Source: Sphingobacterium sp. (lineage in GTDB: Bacteria > Bacteroidota > Bacteroidia > Sphingobacteriales > Sphingobacteriaceae). Taken from it: a stretch of DNA of 12,189 bases. The notes beneath the pieces were generated by a model. The model saw nothing but the letters and a program-made list of their open reading frames with translations, was not told where the DNA came from and did not search any database. The stretch's first letter is position 1. Every line of letters starts with the position of its first letter. The stretch is taken from contig JASLCA010000306.1 in assembly GCA_030146225.1 (NCBI GenBank), forward strand, positions 1 to 12,189, in the 5' to 3' direction. This document shows, piece after piece, positions 1-7,962 of the stretch. Both the position numbers and the translations under genes were made by a program.

Positions 1-210
1 CAGGTACCTTATTACATCTGGTATGCAGACGGTGTAAGGCAGTCCTTAAAGGATATACGCAGTGTAGAAGAAAAGGCTTCCTTACAGGTGAATTATTATG
101 AAATAGCTAAATTAATGGGGGTAATGAATTTAGAAATGCCGAAATTTGAGCCATTGATGTATTTAAAATCTGATTTATCTCTTATTGAATACAATAATTT
201 AGCACCTTAA
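1..210 (+). CDS. C-terminal fragment of an unidentified protein, cut by the window edge
   Basis: An open frame runs from the first base to a TAA at 208-210 and gives 69 residues with no start inside the window that is clearly the true one. The fragment is not low-complexity and contains an aromatic YYIWYADG stretch followed by a helical, charged region, ending in EYNNLAP. I do not recognise the family. A glycosyltransferase gene starts 3 nt after its stop on the same strand, so the two are very likely cotranscribed and translationally coupled. That context suggests a role in surface polysaccharide or glycan synthesis, but this is inference from position only. Confidence 0.6.
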   Translation, partial: QVPYYIWYADGVRQSLKDIRSVEEKASLQVNYYEIAKLMGVMNLEMPKFEPLMYLKSDLSLIEYNNLAP

Positions 211-213
211 AAA

Positions 214-978
214 ATGGTAAGTGTAATTATACCTTGTTATAATCATGGGAAGTTTTTGGCAGAAACTGTTGAGTCAATCCTTGATTCTACTTATAAACAA
301 GTCGAAATTATTATTGTGGATGATGGTTCAAAGGATAATAGCCGGGCTGTTGCCCAGCGCCTTATGGAACTAAATCCTGCTATACAGTACCTGTATCAAG
401 AGAATGCTGGCCCTTCACGCGCACGCAACAATGGTATCTCGAATGCTAAGGGAACATACATTTTGCCCTTAGATGCAGATGATTTAATACATCCCAATTA
501 TATTACTGAAGCCGTAAATATTTTTGAGAGTAAACCAGCTGTTAAGGTAGTTTATGCAGAGGCGGAGAAGTTTGGTGCGGTAAACAAAGCTTGGAAGCTG
601 AAGCCTTTCTCGAGAAGGGCATTAGCCTTGGATAATATGATTTACGTCAGTGCGTTGTTTAGGAAAGCGGACTGGGCGCGTGTTGGCGGCTATTGCGAAG
701 ATCCTGTTTGCTGTCGAGAGGATTGGGAATTTTGGATTAAGCTGTTGAAAGGGGGAGGCGATGTAGTGCAATTACCATTTGTAGGCTTTTATTACCGTAT
801 TCACCCTGATTCTAGACGTAAGAGTATGACCAAAGCAAAGAAAAATGCTGAAATAGCCTACTTAAATAGTCAACATGCTGACTTCTTCTTGCAGCAGTTG
901 AGTGGTCCCTTGCGTGTGAATAGATCTTGGTCTGGTGCGTACAACAGGCTGTTAAAGGCTTTAGGATTACTAAAGTAA
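214..978 (+). CDS. Family 2 glycosyltransferase (GT-A fold)
   Basis: The 254-residue product is a compact inverting glycosyltransferase that would move a sugar from a nucleotide-sugar donor to a growing glycan at the cytoplasmic face. The N-terminus MVSVIIPCYNHGKFL is the classic GT2 opening strand and loop. VDDGS at 35-39 is the nucleotide-binding motif, DADD at 87-90 is the metal-binding DxD, and the RED at 168-170 before WEFW fits the family's general-base ED position. The C-terminal third contains FYYRIHPDS, typical of this group. There is no transmembrane anchor. The ATG follows the preceding stop by 3 nt and has no clear Shine-Dalgarno sequence, so coupling to the upstream gene is likely. 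It converges on the capsule-type gene that ends at 984. Donor and acceptor cannot be read from the sequence. Confidence 0.9.
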   Translation: MVSVIIPCYNHGKFLAETVESILDSTYKQVEIIIVDDGSKDNSRAVAQRLMELNPAIQYLYQENAGPSRARNNGISNAKGTYILPLDADDLIHPNYITEAVNIFESKPAVKVVYAEAEKFGAVNKAWKLKPFSRRALALDNMIYVSALFRKADWARVGGYCEDPVCCREDWEFWIKLLKGGGDVVQLPFVGFYYRIHPDSRRKSMTKAKKNAEIAYLNSQHADFFLQQLSGPLRVNRSWSGAYNRLLKALGLLK

Positions 979-983
979 GCTTG

Positions 984-1751
984 CTAGCGATGATAGATGC
1001 CTGCGTTTTTATTGCTATCCAACGGAAGAGTCTTTGCTATATGTGCCTTATACTTTAAGCAAAGCGGATGAAATACATTGCCGAAAACGGTCCAGGGTAA
1101 GGGATAATACGGATTTCTACCCGAGTAGGCATGTTTTATGCGTATAATTAGCTGATGAATAAAGTTTTTCGGTTGAATATACTTTTCGCGAGGATGTTTT
1201 GCTGGATATTTTTTCAATTTATCTTGATGCTGATCGAGCATCGCTCGTATACCTTGGTAAAGCTCTTCTGAAAATGCCGTATAAGGTCTTCCTATCCAAG
1301 TAGGTACACTTATTAAATCATCATAATAATCCGGGATAAATTCCCCTGCTGTATTGTAGATCTGCGCGGCCCCTTTTTGCGTTTCTGGTCGCCCGAGCAT
1401 CCATATATTTTTATCCGAGAAGTCAGCCCAGCAGTCTTTGAATGACACTTCAGTCGCTTTGATATCATGCCAACCCCCACCATAATGATGCAATAAGTAG
1501 GCCCGAATATAATCGGAGCGATGAACAATACTTAAATCTTCAAAAGAAGGATGCAAAGGATGTTCAGCTAAGATAAATTGAGATAGGTTTTGACGTGTCA
1601 CCAGCAAGACAGGAACTTCGATATTTGCAGTTAAATAAGCAAAGCTCGTTGCCCGATTCTTATTCATGGCCTCACCTTCCCAATAGCACCATATTACGAA
1701 AGGAACTTCATGCTTTAGGGTGATCTCTTGGAAGGAGTGTGCAACAGCCAT
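984..1751 (-). CDS. Capsular polysaccharide synthesis protein, GT32-like glycosyltransferase
   Basis: This 255-residue protein matches the pattern of the Caps_synth/GT32-like glycosyltransferases. The N-terminal PFVIWCYWEGEAM (17-29) corresponds to the family's 'P.iIW.yWeg' strand, which supports the ATG at 1751 over the internal Met29. The core motif is HRSDYIRAYLLHHYGGGWHD at 77-96, where Asp80 and Asp96 fall at the usual nucleotide-sugar and metal-binding positions. The residues after Asp96 are I-K-A-T, so a strict DxD is absent; related Caps_synth proteins often have D-A-T there, so this may be normal. No signal peptide or membrane anchor is evident. It begins 1 nt after the stop of the upstream glycosyltransferase gene and is surely cotranscribed with it. 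The likely role is adding a sugar to capsule or lipopolysaccharide; the linkage is unknown. Confidence 0.8.
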   Translation of the reverse strand: MAVAHSFQEITLKHEVPFVIWCYWEGEAMNKNRATSFAYLTANIEVPVLLVTRQNLSQFILAEHPLHPSFEDLSIVHRSDYIRAYLLHHYGGGWHDIKATEVSFKDCWADFSDKNIWMLGRPETQKGAAQIYNTAGEFIPDYYDDLISVPTWIGRPYTAFSEELYQGIRAMLDQHQDKLKKYPAKHPREKYIQPKNFIHQLIIRIKHAYSGRNPYYPLPWTVFGNVFHPLCLKYKAHIAKTLPLDSNKNAGIYHR

Positions 1752-1752
1752 T

Positions 1753-2457
1753 TTAGATTTTATCTCTTCTTTGTGTAAATTTTAACCAGTAATATTTTAA
1801 GGGATTGCTGTATTTGAGGTGCTTCCAAGGTCTACTACCATGAGGCTTATGAAATACAGGGGAATCTATGAGCACATAGTTTTTAAAGCCCAACTCAATA
1901 GATTTTTCTGAGATAATCGTATCGAACCAATCTTTAGTAGGCTCTAAATTGTTGAAATTGTAATTCTTTAGAAAATCTACCGAAAGCAAGGTGCAGCAGA
2001 AGCTTAAACTTCTATTGGTTTTAATAAACTTAGCCTTTTCTTTTTTAAACTTTAGGTATGGGAAATTAATCGTACCGCCTTCATCCACCGTAATATTGCC
2101 CACCATGCCCGTGTCTGGTTTTAGGTAGGCTAATAGGTCATTGAATGTCTCGGGCTTCACCACAACATCCGATTCCACAATAATTAAGGGTACGTCTAAT
2201 TCCAATGCCTTTTGCTGCGCATTTTTAAGTACCGTTAAGTAGTTTGGGGATGGGGTATTGGTCAATTCTGACAGATGAATATAGGAGTAGCCAAGCTGTC
2301 TACTTTTAGCCGCCAGAACATCGGATACTTCAGGATCACTGAAGTCATCATAAATATAATGATGTACAGCGGTGTTGGTACTTGCAACAGCTTTAATCGT
2401 CTCTAAGGTATTCTCTAGAGAGTTTTTAACAGGGGTAATTACTAATGCCTTTAACAT
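1753..2457 (-). CDS. Family 2-like glycosyltransferase
   Basis: Starting at the ATG at 2457 the product is 234 residues. MLKALVITPVKNS is a GT2-type first strand, YDDFSD (36-41) is the nucleotide-binding acidic motif, and VESDVVV (94-100) occupies the DxD position with Glu-Ser-Asp. A late VFHKPHGS (201-208) supplies a conserved-looking histidine region. The C-terminus is basic (KYYWLKFTQRRDK), consistent with peripheral membrane contact. A longer reading frame with TTG at 2475 exists, but that codon lies inside a perfect TATCTTTG -7 box, so it would be upstream of the transcript start and is rejected. The gene is the first of a two-gene unit with the capsule-type gene at 984-1751. The family assignment is good; the sugar specificity is unknown. 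Confidence 0.8.
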   Translation of the reverse strand: MLKALVITPVKNSLENTLETIKAVASTNTAVHHYIYDDFSDPEVSDVLAAKSRQLGYSYIHLSELTNTPSPNYLTVLKNAQQKALELDVPLIIVESDVVVKPETFNDLLAYLKPDTGMVGNITVDEGGTINFPYLKFKKEKAKFIKTNRSLSFCCTLLSVDFLKNYNFNNLEPTKDWFDTIISEKSIELGFKNYVLIDSPVFHKPHGSRPWKHLKYSNPLKYYWLKFTQRRDKI

Positions 2458-2472
2458 AAATATTCGTTGGCG

Positions 2473-2480
2473 CAAAGATA
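2473..2480 (-). promoter_or_regulatory. Bacteroidota -7 promoter box of the glycosyltransferase pair
   Basis: Read on the minus strand this is TATCTTTG, a perfect match to the Bacteroidota sigma-A -7 consensus TAnnTTTG. It lies 15 nt before the ATG at 2457, implying a very short leader. No convincing -33 TTG box is present at the expected 17-23 nt spacing, so the call rests on the -7 box and its position in the 118-nt gap after nuoN. Confidence 0.6.
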
Positions 2481-2575
2481 GGTTTTATAGCAGACATTCC
2501 TATAATTTAAGATTTTTTGTACTGAGCATTTCTAGCCCTTATTTATACCAGATTGAGTAGGTATGGGTTTCTTTT

Positions 2576-4042
2576 TTAGGCTATTAAGATGTCCAAAAGC
2601 AGGTCTGGGAATATCCCCAATAAGAATACGCAGACAGTCATAATAAGTGCAATAATAAGGAGAATCCTACTTGCAGCATTTGTACGCGCGCGCTTATCCG
2701 TATTAGATTCTCTTAAAAAGCCGTAAAGAGGGATTTTAAAATAGTAAAACAAGGAGATAACGGAGGTTAGCGCCCCTACGATTAATAGCAGTAAGAGTGC
2801 AGGCTCATCGAATTGTTGGTATAAGGAAAATACCGACGAAAATACAAGCAGCTTGCCCACAAAGCCCATTGTCGGCGGTAAGCCTATTAGCGCGATAGCC
2901 GTAAAGGTAAAGGCTGTAAATAGCACAGGCAACTTTTTCCCCAAGCCTGCAAAATCCTTTAATTCACTAGAGCCAACTTCTTGCTCGATTTGATCAATAA
3001 ACAAGAAGGTTGCGAAATTCATGAGCACATAGGCAAAGAGATAGAAAAGTAGGTAGTTGTAACTTTCCGAATAAGCAAAGACGGCCATCAATAGAAAGCC
3101 CGTATGCCCAATAGAAGAATAGGCCATCATGCGCTTTACATTACTTTGGCGTAAGGCTGCAAGATTTCCGACCAGCATGGTAGCTATCGCAATAAGAACC
3201 AGCATCCAGCTGAGGAGGTCCGAAAAGTAAAATCCCGTGGCAGACCAAGCCTTGTAGAGTCTGGCAAGTAAGACAATCGCCCCAACCTTAGGAACAGTAG
3301 ATATAAAGGCTGTGATTGCGGTAGGGGCACCCTGATACACATCAGGAGTCCAGACATGGAAAGGAACAAAGCCCAATTTGAAGCCTATGCCTACAAACAC
3401 AAAGAGTAAGGCTAAGATGATTATAATTTCTGGGGCAGCAATCAAACCTTGAATAGCTGCTGTAGATTGAAAATTTAAATCCCCAGTAAGTCCATAGATC
3501 AGGGATAAGCCATATAGCATAATGGCTGCACAGACCGAACCAAATAAGGCGTATTTCATTGTCGCTTCGGACTGCTTCTTGTCCTGAGCAAAGTATCCGA
3601 CCAAGATATAAGAAGCGATGGAAACTGTTTCAATCCCAATAAAAAGGACCAACCAATGACTGCTAACACAGAGGAGCTGCATGCCAATAGTAGCAGCGAG
3701 AAGTATGCTGTAGACATCTCCATTGTTGTGAGGATGTCGCTGTTGTATAAAGATAGCTGTAAGTATAGAGCCCAGTAGCGTAAGCATACGTGCATAGACC
3801 GACAGATTATCAATAATCAGCATGTCGAAGAAGCCTTCAGCGGGTTGGTTGAGCTGTGGTATAAGGAAAGCAAATGCAGCTAGAAAGCTCAACAGACTTA
3901 ACCAAAAAGGGCTGTCTTTTAGTTTTTTTTGCAGAAACAAGCTGGCTAAAATACAAATGACAAAGCCAATCAATAAGCTTAATTCAGGCTTAAAGAATGG
4001 CACAGAGCCGATAATTTGATCCAATAGGTTGCTAATTTCCAC
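2576..4042 (-). CDS. nuoN: NADH-quinone oxidoreductase subunit N (complex I)
   Basis: NuoN is one of the three antiporter-like membrane subunits of complex I and pumps protons across the inner membrane. The 488-residue length and multiple hydrophobic helices fit the family. Key residues are visible: Glu138 in FIGIETVS (TM5 glutamate), Lys222 in GFKLGFVPFHVW (TM7 lysine) with His229 close by, and Lys252 in STVPKVGA (TM8). MMAYSSIGHTGF further on matches the conserved TM10-11 region. The first codon is GTG at 4042, 15 nt after the nuoM stop; no in-frame ATG exists nearby and the N-terminus MEISNLLDQI is plausible. It is the last gene of the nuo operon. No clear intrinsic terminator follows; the next minus-strand gene has its own promoter box. 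Confidence 0.96.
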   Translation of the reverse strand: MEISNLLDQIIGSVPFFKPELSLLIGFVICILASLFLQKKLKDSPFWLSLLSFLAAFAFLIPQLNQPAEGFFDMLIIDNLSVYARMLTLLGSILTAIFIQQRHPHNNGDVYSILLAATIGMQLLCVSSHWLVLFIGIETVSIASYILVGYFAQDKKQSEATMKYALFGSVCAAIMLYGLSLIYGLTGDLNFQSTAAIQGLIAAPEIIIILALLFVFVGIGFKLGFVPFHVWTPDVYQGAPTAITAFISTVPKVGAIVLLARLYKAWSATGFYFSDLLSWMLVLIAIATMLVGNLAALRQSNVKRMMAYSSIGHTGFLLMAVFAYSESYNYLLFYLFAYVLMNFATFLFIDQIEQEVGSSELKDFAGLGKKLPVLFTAFTFTAIALIGLPPTMGFVGKLLVFSSVFSLYQQFDEPALLLLLIVGALTSVISLFYYFKIPLYGFLRESNTDKRARTNAASRILLIIALIMTVCVFLLGIFPDLLLDILIA

Positions 4043-4057
4043 GGTGTCTATTTACGA

Positions 4058-5662
4058 TTAAATGTAGGGTTTGATAAGAGTGATCAGCTGTAATACTGAA
4101 GCATTCAAATTACTAAATACCAAAGCAGGCATAATACCTAAAAGGAGTGCCAAGGCTAAGGTTGGAAACAAGATAATCTGCTCCCGTTTACTGAGGTCAG
4201 TTAGTGCCAAGCTCCAGCCCGCGCCTCCTTTTAACCTAACTTCCCCAAAGAACATCCGCTGCAAGGTCCATAGGAAATAGACAGCACTTAGCAGAATGCC
4301 CAGTGAGCCAGCTACAGCCATCCAACGAGGTATGCCAGTAGCCATACTCTCTGCATTAAATGCGCCGATTATCACAAAAGCCTCTCCAATAAAGGCCGAG
4401 AATCCTGGCAAGCCCAAGGATGCAAAGAAGGTGATGGCCACATAGGCCGTATACTTAGGCATAACACTGGCTAAGCCTCTAAAGTTATAAATGGAGCGAT
4501 CGTGTACCCGGTCATAAATAACCCCTACTAAGAAAAACAAGGCTGCACTTAGAAAGCCATGGGATAACATCTGGAAGACTGCCCCAGAGAGTCCCTCAGC
4601 GGTCAAGGAGGCTATTCCCAAAAGCACAAAGCCCATATGAGAGACAGAAGAATAGGCAATCATACGCTTTAGATCTTTTTGAGCCAAGGCATTTAGGGCT
4701 CCATAGATAATAGAGATCACCCCAATCAGCGCAATCCAGTAATTAGTCTGCGCGGCAATATCTGGAAAGATGCTGTAACAGATACGGATAATACCATAGC
4801 CCCCAATCTTTAGCAGGATTCCTGCAAGAATAATAGAAACAGGTGTAGGCGCCTCAACGTGAGCATCGGGCAGCCAAGTGTGCAAGGGGACTATAGGTAC
4901 CTTAATCGCAAAGGCAAAGAATAGCACAATAAAGCCTACTAATCGGGCGGGCAAGCCAAATACCTCATGCGTATTGCCCAAGAAGCCAAAGAAGGAGCCT
5001 TCCACATAGTTTTTAGGATCCATCATATGCAGCAGGTTAAAGGTATGTGCACCAGTAGCAGGATTGATGACCGAGAAGTATAAGCCTACAATAATCAATA
5101 GCATAAATACCGATCCAAATAAGGTATAGATAAAGAATTTTATAGCCGCATATTCCCGACGTTCACCTCCCCATATTCCGATAAGGAAATACAAGGGAAG
5201 AAGCATAACCTCGTAAAATACATAGAACAAGAAGAAGTCTAAGGCACAAAAGATGCCCATAACTGCCGTATTGAGGATCATCATCAGGGCAAAGTAGCCT
5301 TTTAAACTTTTTGTTGTATTCCACGAGGCGCCCATTGCCATAAGCATCACCAGCGTACTTAGCACGATAAGGGGCAAGGAAATACCATCCACTGCAACAA
5401 AATAATCTATTTCTAACTTGCCCATACTCCCTAAATCCATGCGTATCCAGGGCAGCTGCTCTACAAATTGATATCCGCCAACCTCATTTATTCCAGCCAA
5501 GCTGGGCTCGAAGTTAGCATACATATAGGCTGCTAATAAAAACTGTGCAGCCGTAATGCCAATCGCAATGTATTTAAAAGATGCACTAGCTTTCTTTGGC
5601 AAAGCCAAAATAAGTGCCGTTGCAAGTAAGGGTAAAAATATCAATATGGATAACAAGCCCAT
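4058..5662 (-). CDS. nuoM: NADH-quinone oxidoreductase subunit M (complex I)
   Basis: NuoM is the middle antiporter-like proton-pumping subunit of the complex I membrane arm. The 534-residue protein has the expected 14-helix hydrophobic pattern. Glu151 in FYEVMLLPLYFLIG is the essential TM5 glutamate. Lys254 in FAIKVPIVPLHTWLPDAHVEAP is the TM7 lysine, with His261 in the same signature, and Lys285 in LLKIGGYG is the TM8 lysine. MIAYSSVSHMGFV is the family's TM10-11 signature. The ATG at 5662 lies 2 nt after the nuoL stop, indicating translational coupling. All proton-channel residues I can check are present, so the subunit looks functional. Confidence 0.97.
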   Translation of the reverse strand: MGLLSILIFLPLLATALILALPKKASASFKYIAIGITAAQFLLAAYMYANFEPSLAGINEVGGYQFVEQLPWIRMDLGSMGKLEIDYFVAVDGISLPLIVLSTLVMLMAMGASWNTTKSLKGYFALMMILNTAVMGIFCALDFFLFYVFYEVMLLPLYFLIGIWGGERREYAAIKFFIYTLFGSVFMLLIIVGLYFSVINPATGAHTFNLLHMMDPKNYVEGSFFGFLGNTHEVFGLPARLVGFIVLFFAFAIKVPIVPLHTWLPDAHVEAPTPVSIILAGILLKIGGYGIIRICYSIFPDIAAQTNYWIALIGVISIIYGALNALAQKDLKRMIAYSSVSHMGFVLLGIASLTAEGLSGAVFQMLSHGFLSAALFFLVGVIYDRVHDRSIYNFRGLASVMPKYTAYVAITFFASLGLPGFSAFIGEAFVIIGAFNAESMATGIPRWMAVAGSLGILLSAVYFLWTLQRMFFGEVRLKGGAGWSLALTDLSKREQIILFPTLALALLLGIMPALVFSNLNASVLQLITLIKPYI

Positions 5663-5664
5663 GT

Positions 5665-7656
5665 CTATTTAATTATCAAGTAAAGAATGCCTAAAATCAC
5701 AATGCTTAAAGAAAAGCCAATATACCTTTGTAACTGCCCATTTTGTATACGACGTGCTAGGTGGCCAAGCGCATAGGTGCATCTGGCAATCAGATTAACA
5801 AAAGCGTCTATAATGTTTTTATCAAACCAATATATTAGTTGCGACAATGCACGTACAGTAGCGGATAAGAGCTTGGTCATGCCATCTACAATATGCAGGT
5901 CAAACCAAGCTAAAGACCTGCTAAATAGCACTGTGCTCTGTACAAAAAGGATAGTATTAACCGTATTGAAATAAGCCTGCTCTCGGAAAAAAGTCATCCA
6001 ACGGCTTTCCGCTGCAAAGGGGTATTTCCCTTGTACATACCAACGCCAGCCTAGTGCCCATGCGATTAATGCGCTGCCAGTTAAAAGTATAGGAATGGCT
6101 ACATGAGCAGCGGCGATGGTGTTAAAAGCATATTTCACGTGAAATCCTTTTAGAACCCAAGCTGCTTCAAATGAGATAGGGGATAAGGAGAAGGCCAAGC
6201 ACAGACTTCCCAAGGCTAGAAAATACATGGGGTAAAGCATTAGCTTAGGACTTTCATGCAGGCTTTGGGGATGCTGGTACTTACCAAAGAAAGCTTTAAA
6301 AATTAAACGTGCAATGTAAAATGCCGTTAATATACTGACCAAGATTAGCGTCAAGGGGACTATATAATAAATCCCACCATGATGGGCAGCCCATTCAAAA
6401 GCAGCTACTACGATGCTGTCTTTAGACAGATAGCCTGATGTCAGTGGAAAGCCAGCCAATGCTAAAGCGGCAATACACATTAATACAAAGGTCTTGGGCA
6501 TAGCCTTACGTAAGCCGCCCATATTGCGTAAATCCTGAGGATCTATACTTAGGTTAGCCTTTGCCTTAAGGTGTGCCATTTCATGGATTACTGCACCTGC
6601 ACAGAGAAATAAGAGACACTTAAAGAAAGCATGTGTCGTCAGGTGGAAGATTGCGGCATCCCAGGCGCCTATGCCAACGGCAGCCATCATAAATCCCAAT
6701 TGGGATATGGTAGAAAAGGCTAACACCTTTTTAATGTCATACTGTGCCAAGGCGAAGCAAGCGGCAAGCGCTGCTGTGAGGCATCCAATAATGGTAATTA
6801 GCAAGAGAACGGTTGCATTGAACAATGGGAATACAGCGCATAATAAGAATACCCCAGCTGCGACCATTGTTGCGGCGTGGATTAAGGATGAAACCGATGT
6901 AGGGCCTTCCATTGCATCAGGTAGCCATACATGTAAAGGAAATTGTGCAGACTTTGCCATAGCACCTACAAAGAATGCGATACCCGCATAAGTAATCCAA
7001 GCTGCATCCATATCAAAGGCTTGCGCTAAGCCTTCCTTCCCAAAGAGTTCTACCAGATCTAAGCTGCCTGCATGACTATAGATTAATGCAATCCCAATTA
7101 AGAAGCCCAAGTCTCCAATTCTATTAATAATAAAAGCCTTCTTATTGGCTTCCGCTGCGGTAGCCTTCGTATACCAGAAGCCTATTAATAGATAGGAGGC
7201 AAAGCCTACCAGCTCCCAGAAGATATACAATTGCAAGAGGTTAATAGAAATGGTCAGGCCTAGCATAGCAAAGCAGAATAAGCTCAAATACATCCAATAA
7301 CGATGAATGCCTGGGTCTCCCTTCATATAGACTCTCGAATAGATATGTACGGGGAGGGCAATTATACAGACGAGCAATTGCATCAGTACCGTAAGGTTGT
7401 TGAGCAGTATTCCAAGCTTGAACTCCTGTTGCCCCAAGGTAAACCAAAGCACCCGTTCGAAGATCGGAATGCCATTCCATACTTCCATAAACACGCCCAC
7501 TAAACTCAACAAGGTACTGCCTACAATAGCAATCAACCCTATATTTCCTGATTGGGATGAACGACCCAAGATGGCCTGTGCAAGGAAGGCTATAAAAGGC
7601 AAGAGCAGCACAAGGATGCTCATAAAGATTGGCGATATGTTAATTAAAGCTTCCAA
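5665..7656 (-). CDS. nuoL: NADH-quinone oxidoreductase subunit L (complex I)
   Basis: NuoL is the distal antiporter-like subunit of complex I; its C-terminal lateral helix clamps NuoM and NuoN. With the TTG start the product has 663 residues, somewhat longer than the E. coli protein (613). Glu148 in IFWELVGFASYLLIGFWY, Asp182 in NRIGDLGF, Lys235 in MAKSAQFPLHVWLPDAMEGPT, His242 and His260 are the expected channel residues. The last 18 or so residues form a hydrophobic helix that fits the terminal anchoring TM16, so the protein is complete. The TTG at 7656 directly abuts the nuoK stop TAA (7657-7659), with an A-rich AAAAGA just upstream. An internal ATG at 7623 (Met12) is the alternative start, but it would cut into the N-terminal region before TM1. 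Confidence 0.96.
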   Translation of the reverse strand: MEALINISPIFMSILVLLLPFIAFLAQAILGRSSQSGNIGLIAIVGSTLLSLVGVFMEVWNGIPIFERVLWFTLGQQEFKLGILLNNLTVLMQLLVCIIALPVHIYSRVYMKGDPGIHRYWMYLSLFCFAMLGLTISINLLQLYIFWELVGFASYLLIGFWYTKATAAEANKKAFIINRIGDLGFLIGIALIYSHAGSLDLVELFGKEGLAQAFDMDAAWITYAGIAFFVGAMAKSAQFPLHVWLPDAMEGPTSVSSLIHAATMVAAGVFLLCAVFPLFNATVLLLITIIGCLTAALAACFALAQYDIKKVLAFSTISQLGFMMAAVGIGAWDAAIFHLTTHAFFKCLLFLCAGAVIHEMAHLKAKANLSIDPQDLRNMGGLRKAMPKTFVLMCIAALALAGFPLTSGYLSKDSIVVAAFEWAAHHGGIYYIVPLTLILVSILTAFYIARLIFKAFFGKYQHPQSLHESPKLMLYPMYFLALGSLCLAFSLSPISFEAAWVLKGFHVKYAFNTIAAAHVAIPILLTGSALIAWALGWRWYVQGKYPFAAESRWMTFFREQAYFNTVNTILFVQSTVLFSRSLAWFDLHIVDGMTKLLSATVRALSQLIYWFDKNIIDAFVNLIARCTYALGHLARRIQNGQLQRYIGFSLSIVILGILYLIIK

Positions 7657-7962
7657 TTAGTCTTTTAGTTCGTTAATATTTCCAGGGTTAATGGTCTTAT
7701 GCTGCCGATATACCTTGAGGATAATCGCTAAGCCTACGGCTACGGCTGCTGCGGCAAGGACTATTGCGAACAGCGCGAAGACCTGCCCCCCATAATTGAC
7801 CTTATCATACTTCCCAAAGGCAACAAAATTCAAAATTGCGGCATTGATCATAAGTTCAATACCCACCAAGATCATAATGCTGTTGCGCTTAGCGAGCACC
7901 GCGTACAGGCCAATACAAAAGATACAGGCACTGACGATCAAGAAATGACTTAATGTTATCAT
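7657..7962 (-). CDS. nuoK: NADH-quinone oxidoreductase subunit K (complex I)
   Basis: NuoK is the three-helix, MrpC-like subunit that sits between NuoJ/NuoA and NuoN and contributes a proton path. The length of 101 residues is standard. Glu36 in VGIELMINAA is the conserved TM2 glutamate. The second conserved glutamate, in TM3 (E. coli Glu72, in AAAEASIGLA), is missing: the aligned segment here is AAAAVAVGLA, giving Ala73. The codon is GCC (minus strand, 7746-7744), two substitutions away from a Glu codon, and the frame is intact on both sides. The ATG overlaps the nuoJ stop by 4 nt (7959-7962), and the TAA abuts the nuoL start. Identity is secure; the effect of the substitution on pumping is unknown. 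Confidence 0.96.
   Translation of the reverse strand: MITLSHFLIVSACIFCIGLYAVLAKRNSIMILVGIELMINAAILNFVAFGKYDKVNYGGQVFALFAIVLAAAAVAVGLAIILKVYRQHKTINPGNINELKD

Noticed and set aside
2535..2570. Possible terminator after nuoN (ATACC ... GGTAT inverted repeat)
   Set aside because: The stem is only 5 bp with a 10-nt loop and no following T run on the minus strand, so it is not convincing as an intrinsic terminator.
6671..6991. Open frame of 106 codons on the plus strand opposite nuoL
   Set aside because: It is a shadow of the nuoL coding sequence: no promoter, no family resemblance, and the product is a composition artefact of hydrophobic codons read in reverse.
7397..7660. Open frame of 87 codons on the plus strand opposite the nuoL start
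   Set aside because: It overlaps the strongly supported nuoL N-terminus and nuoK end and shows no recognisable domain or start signal.
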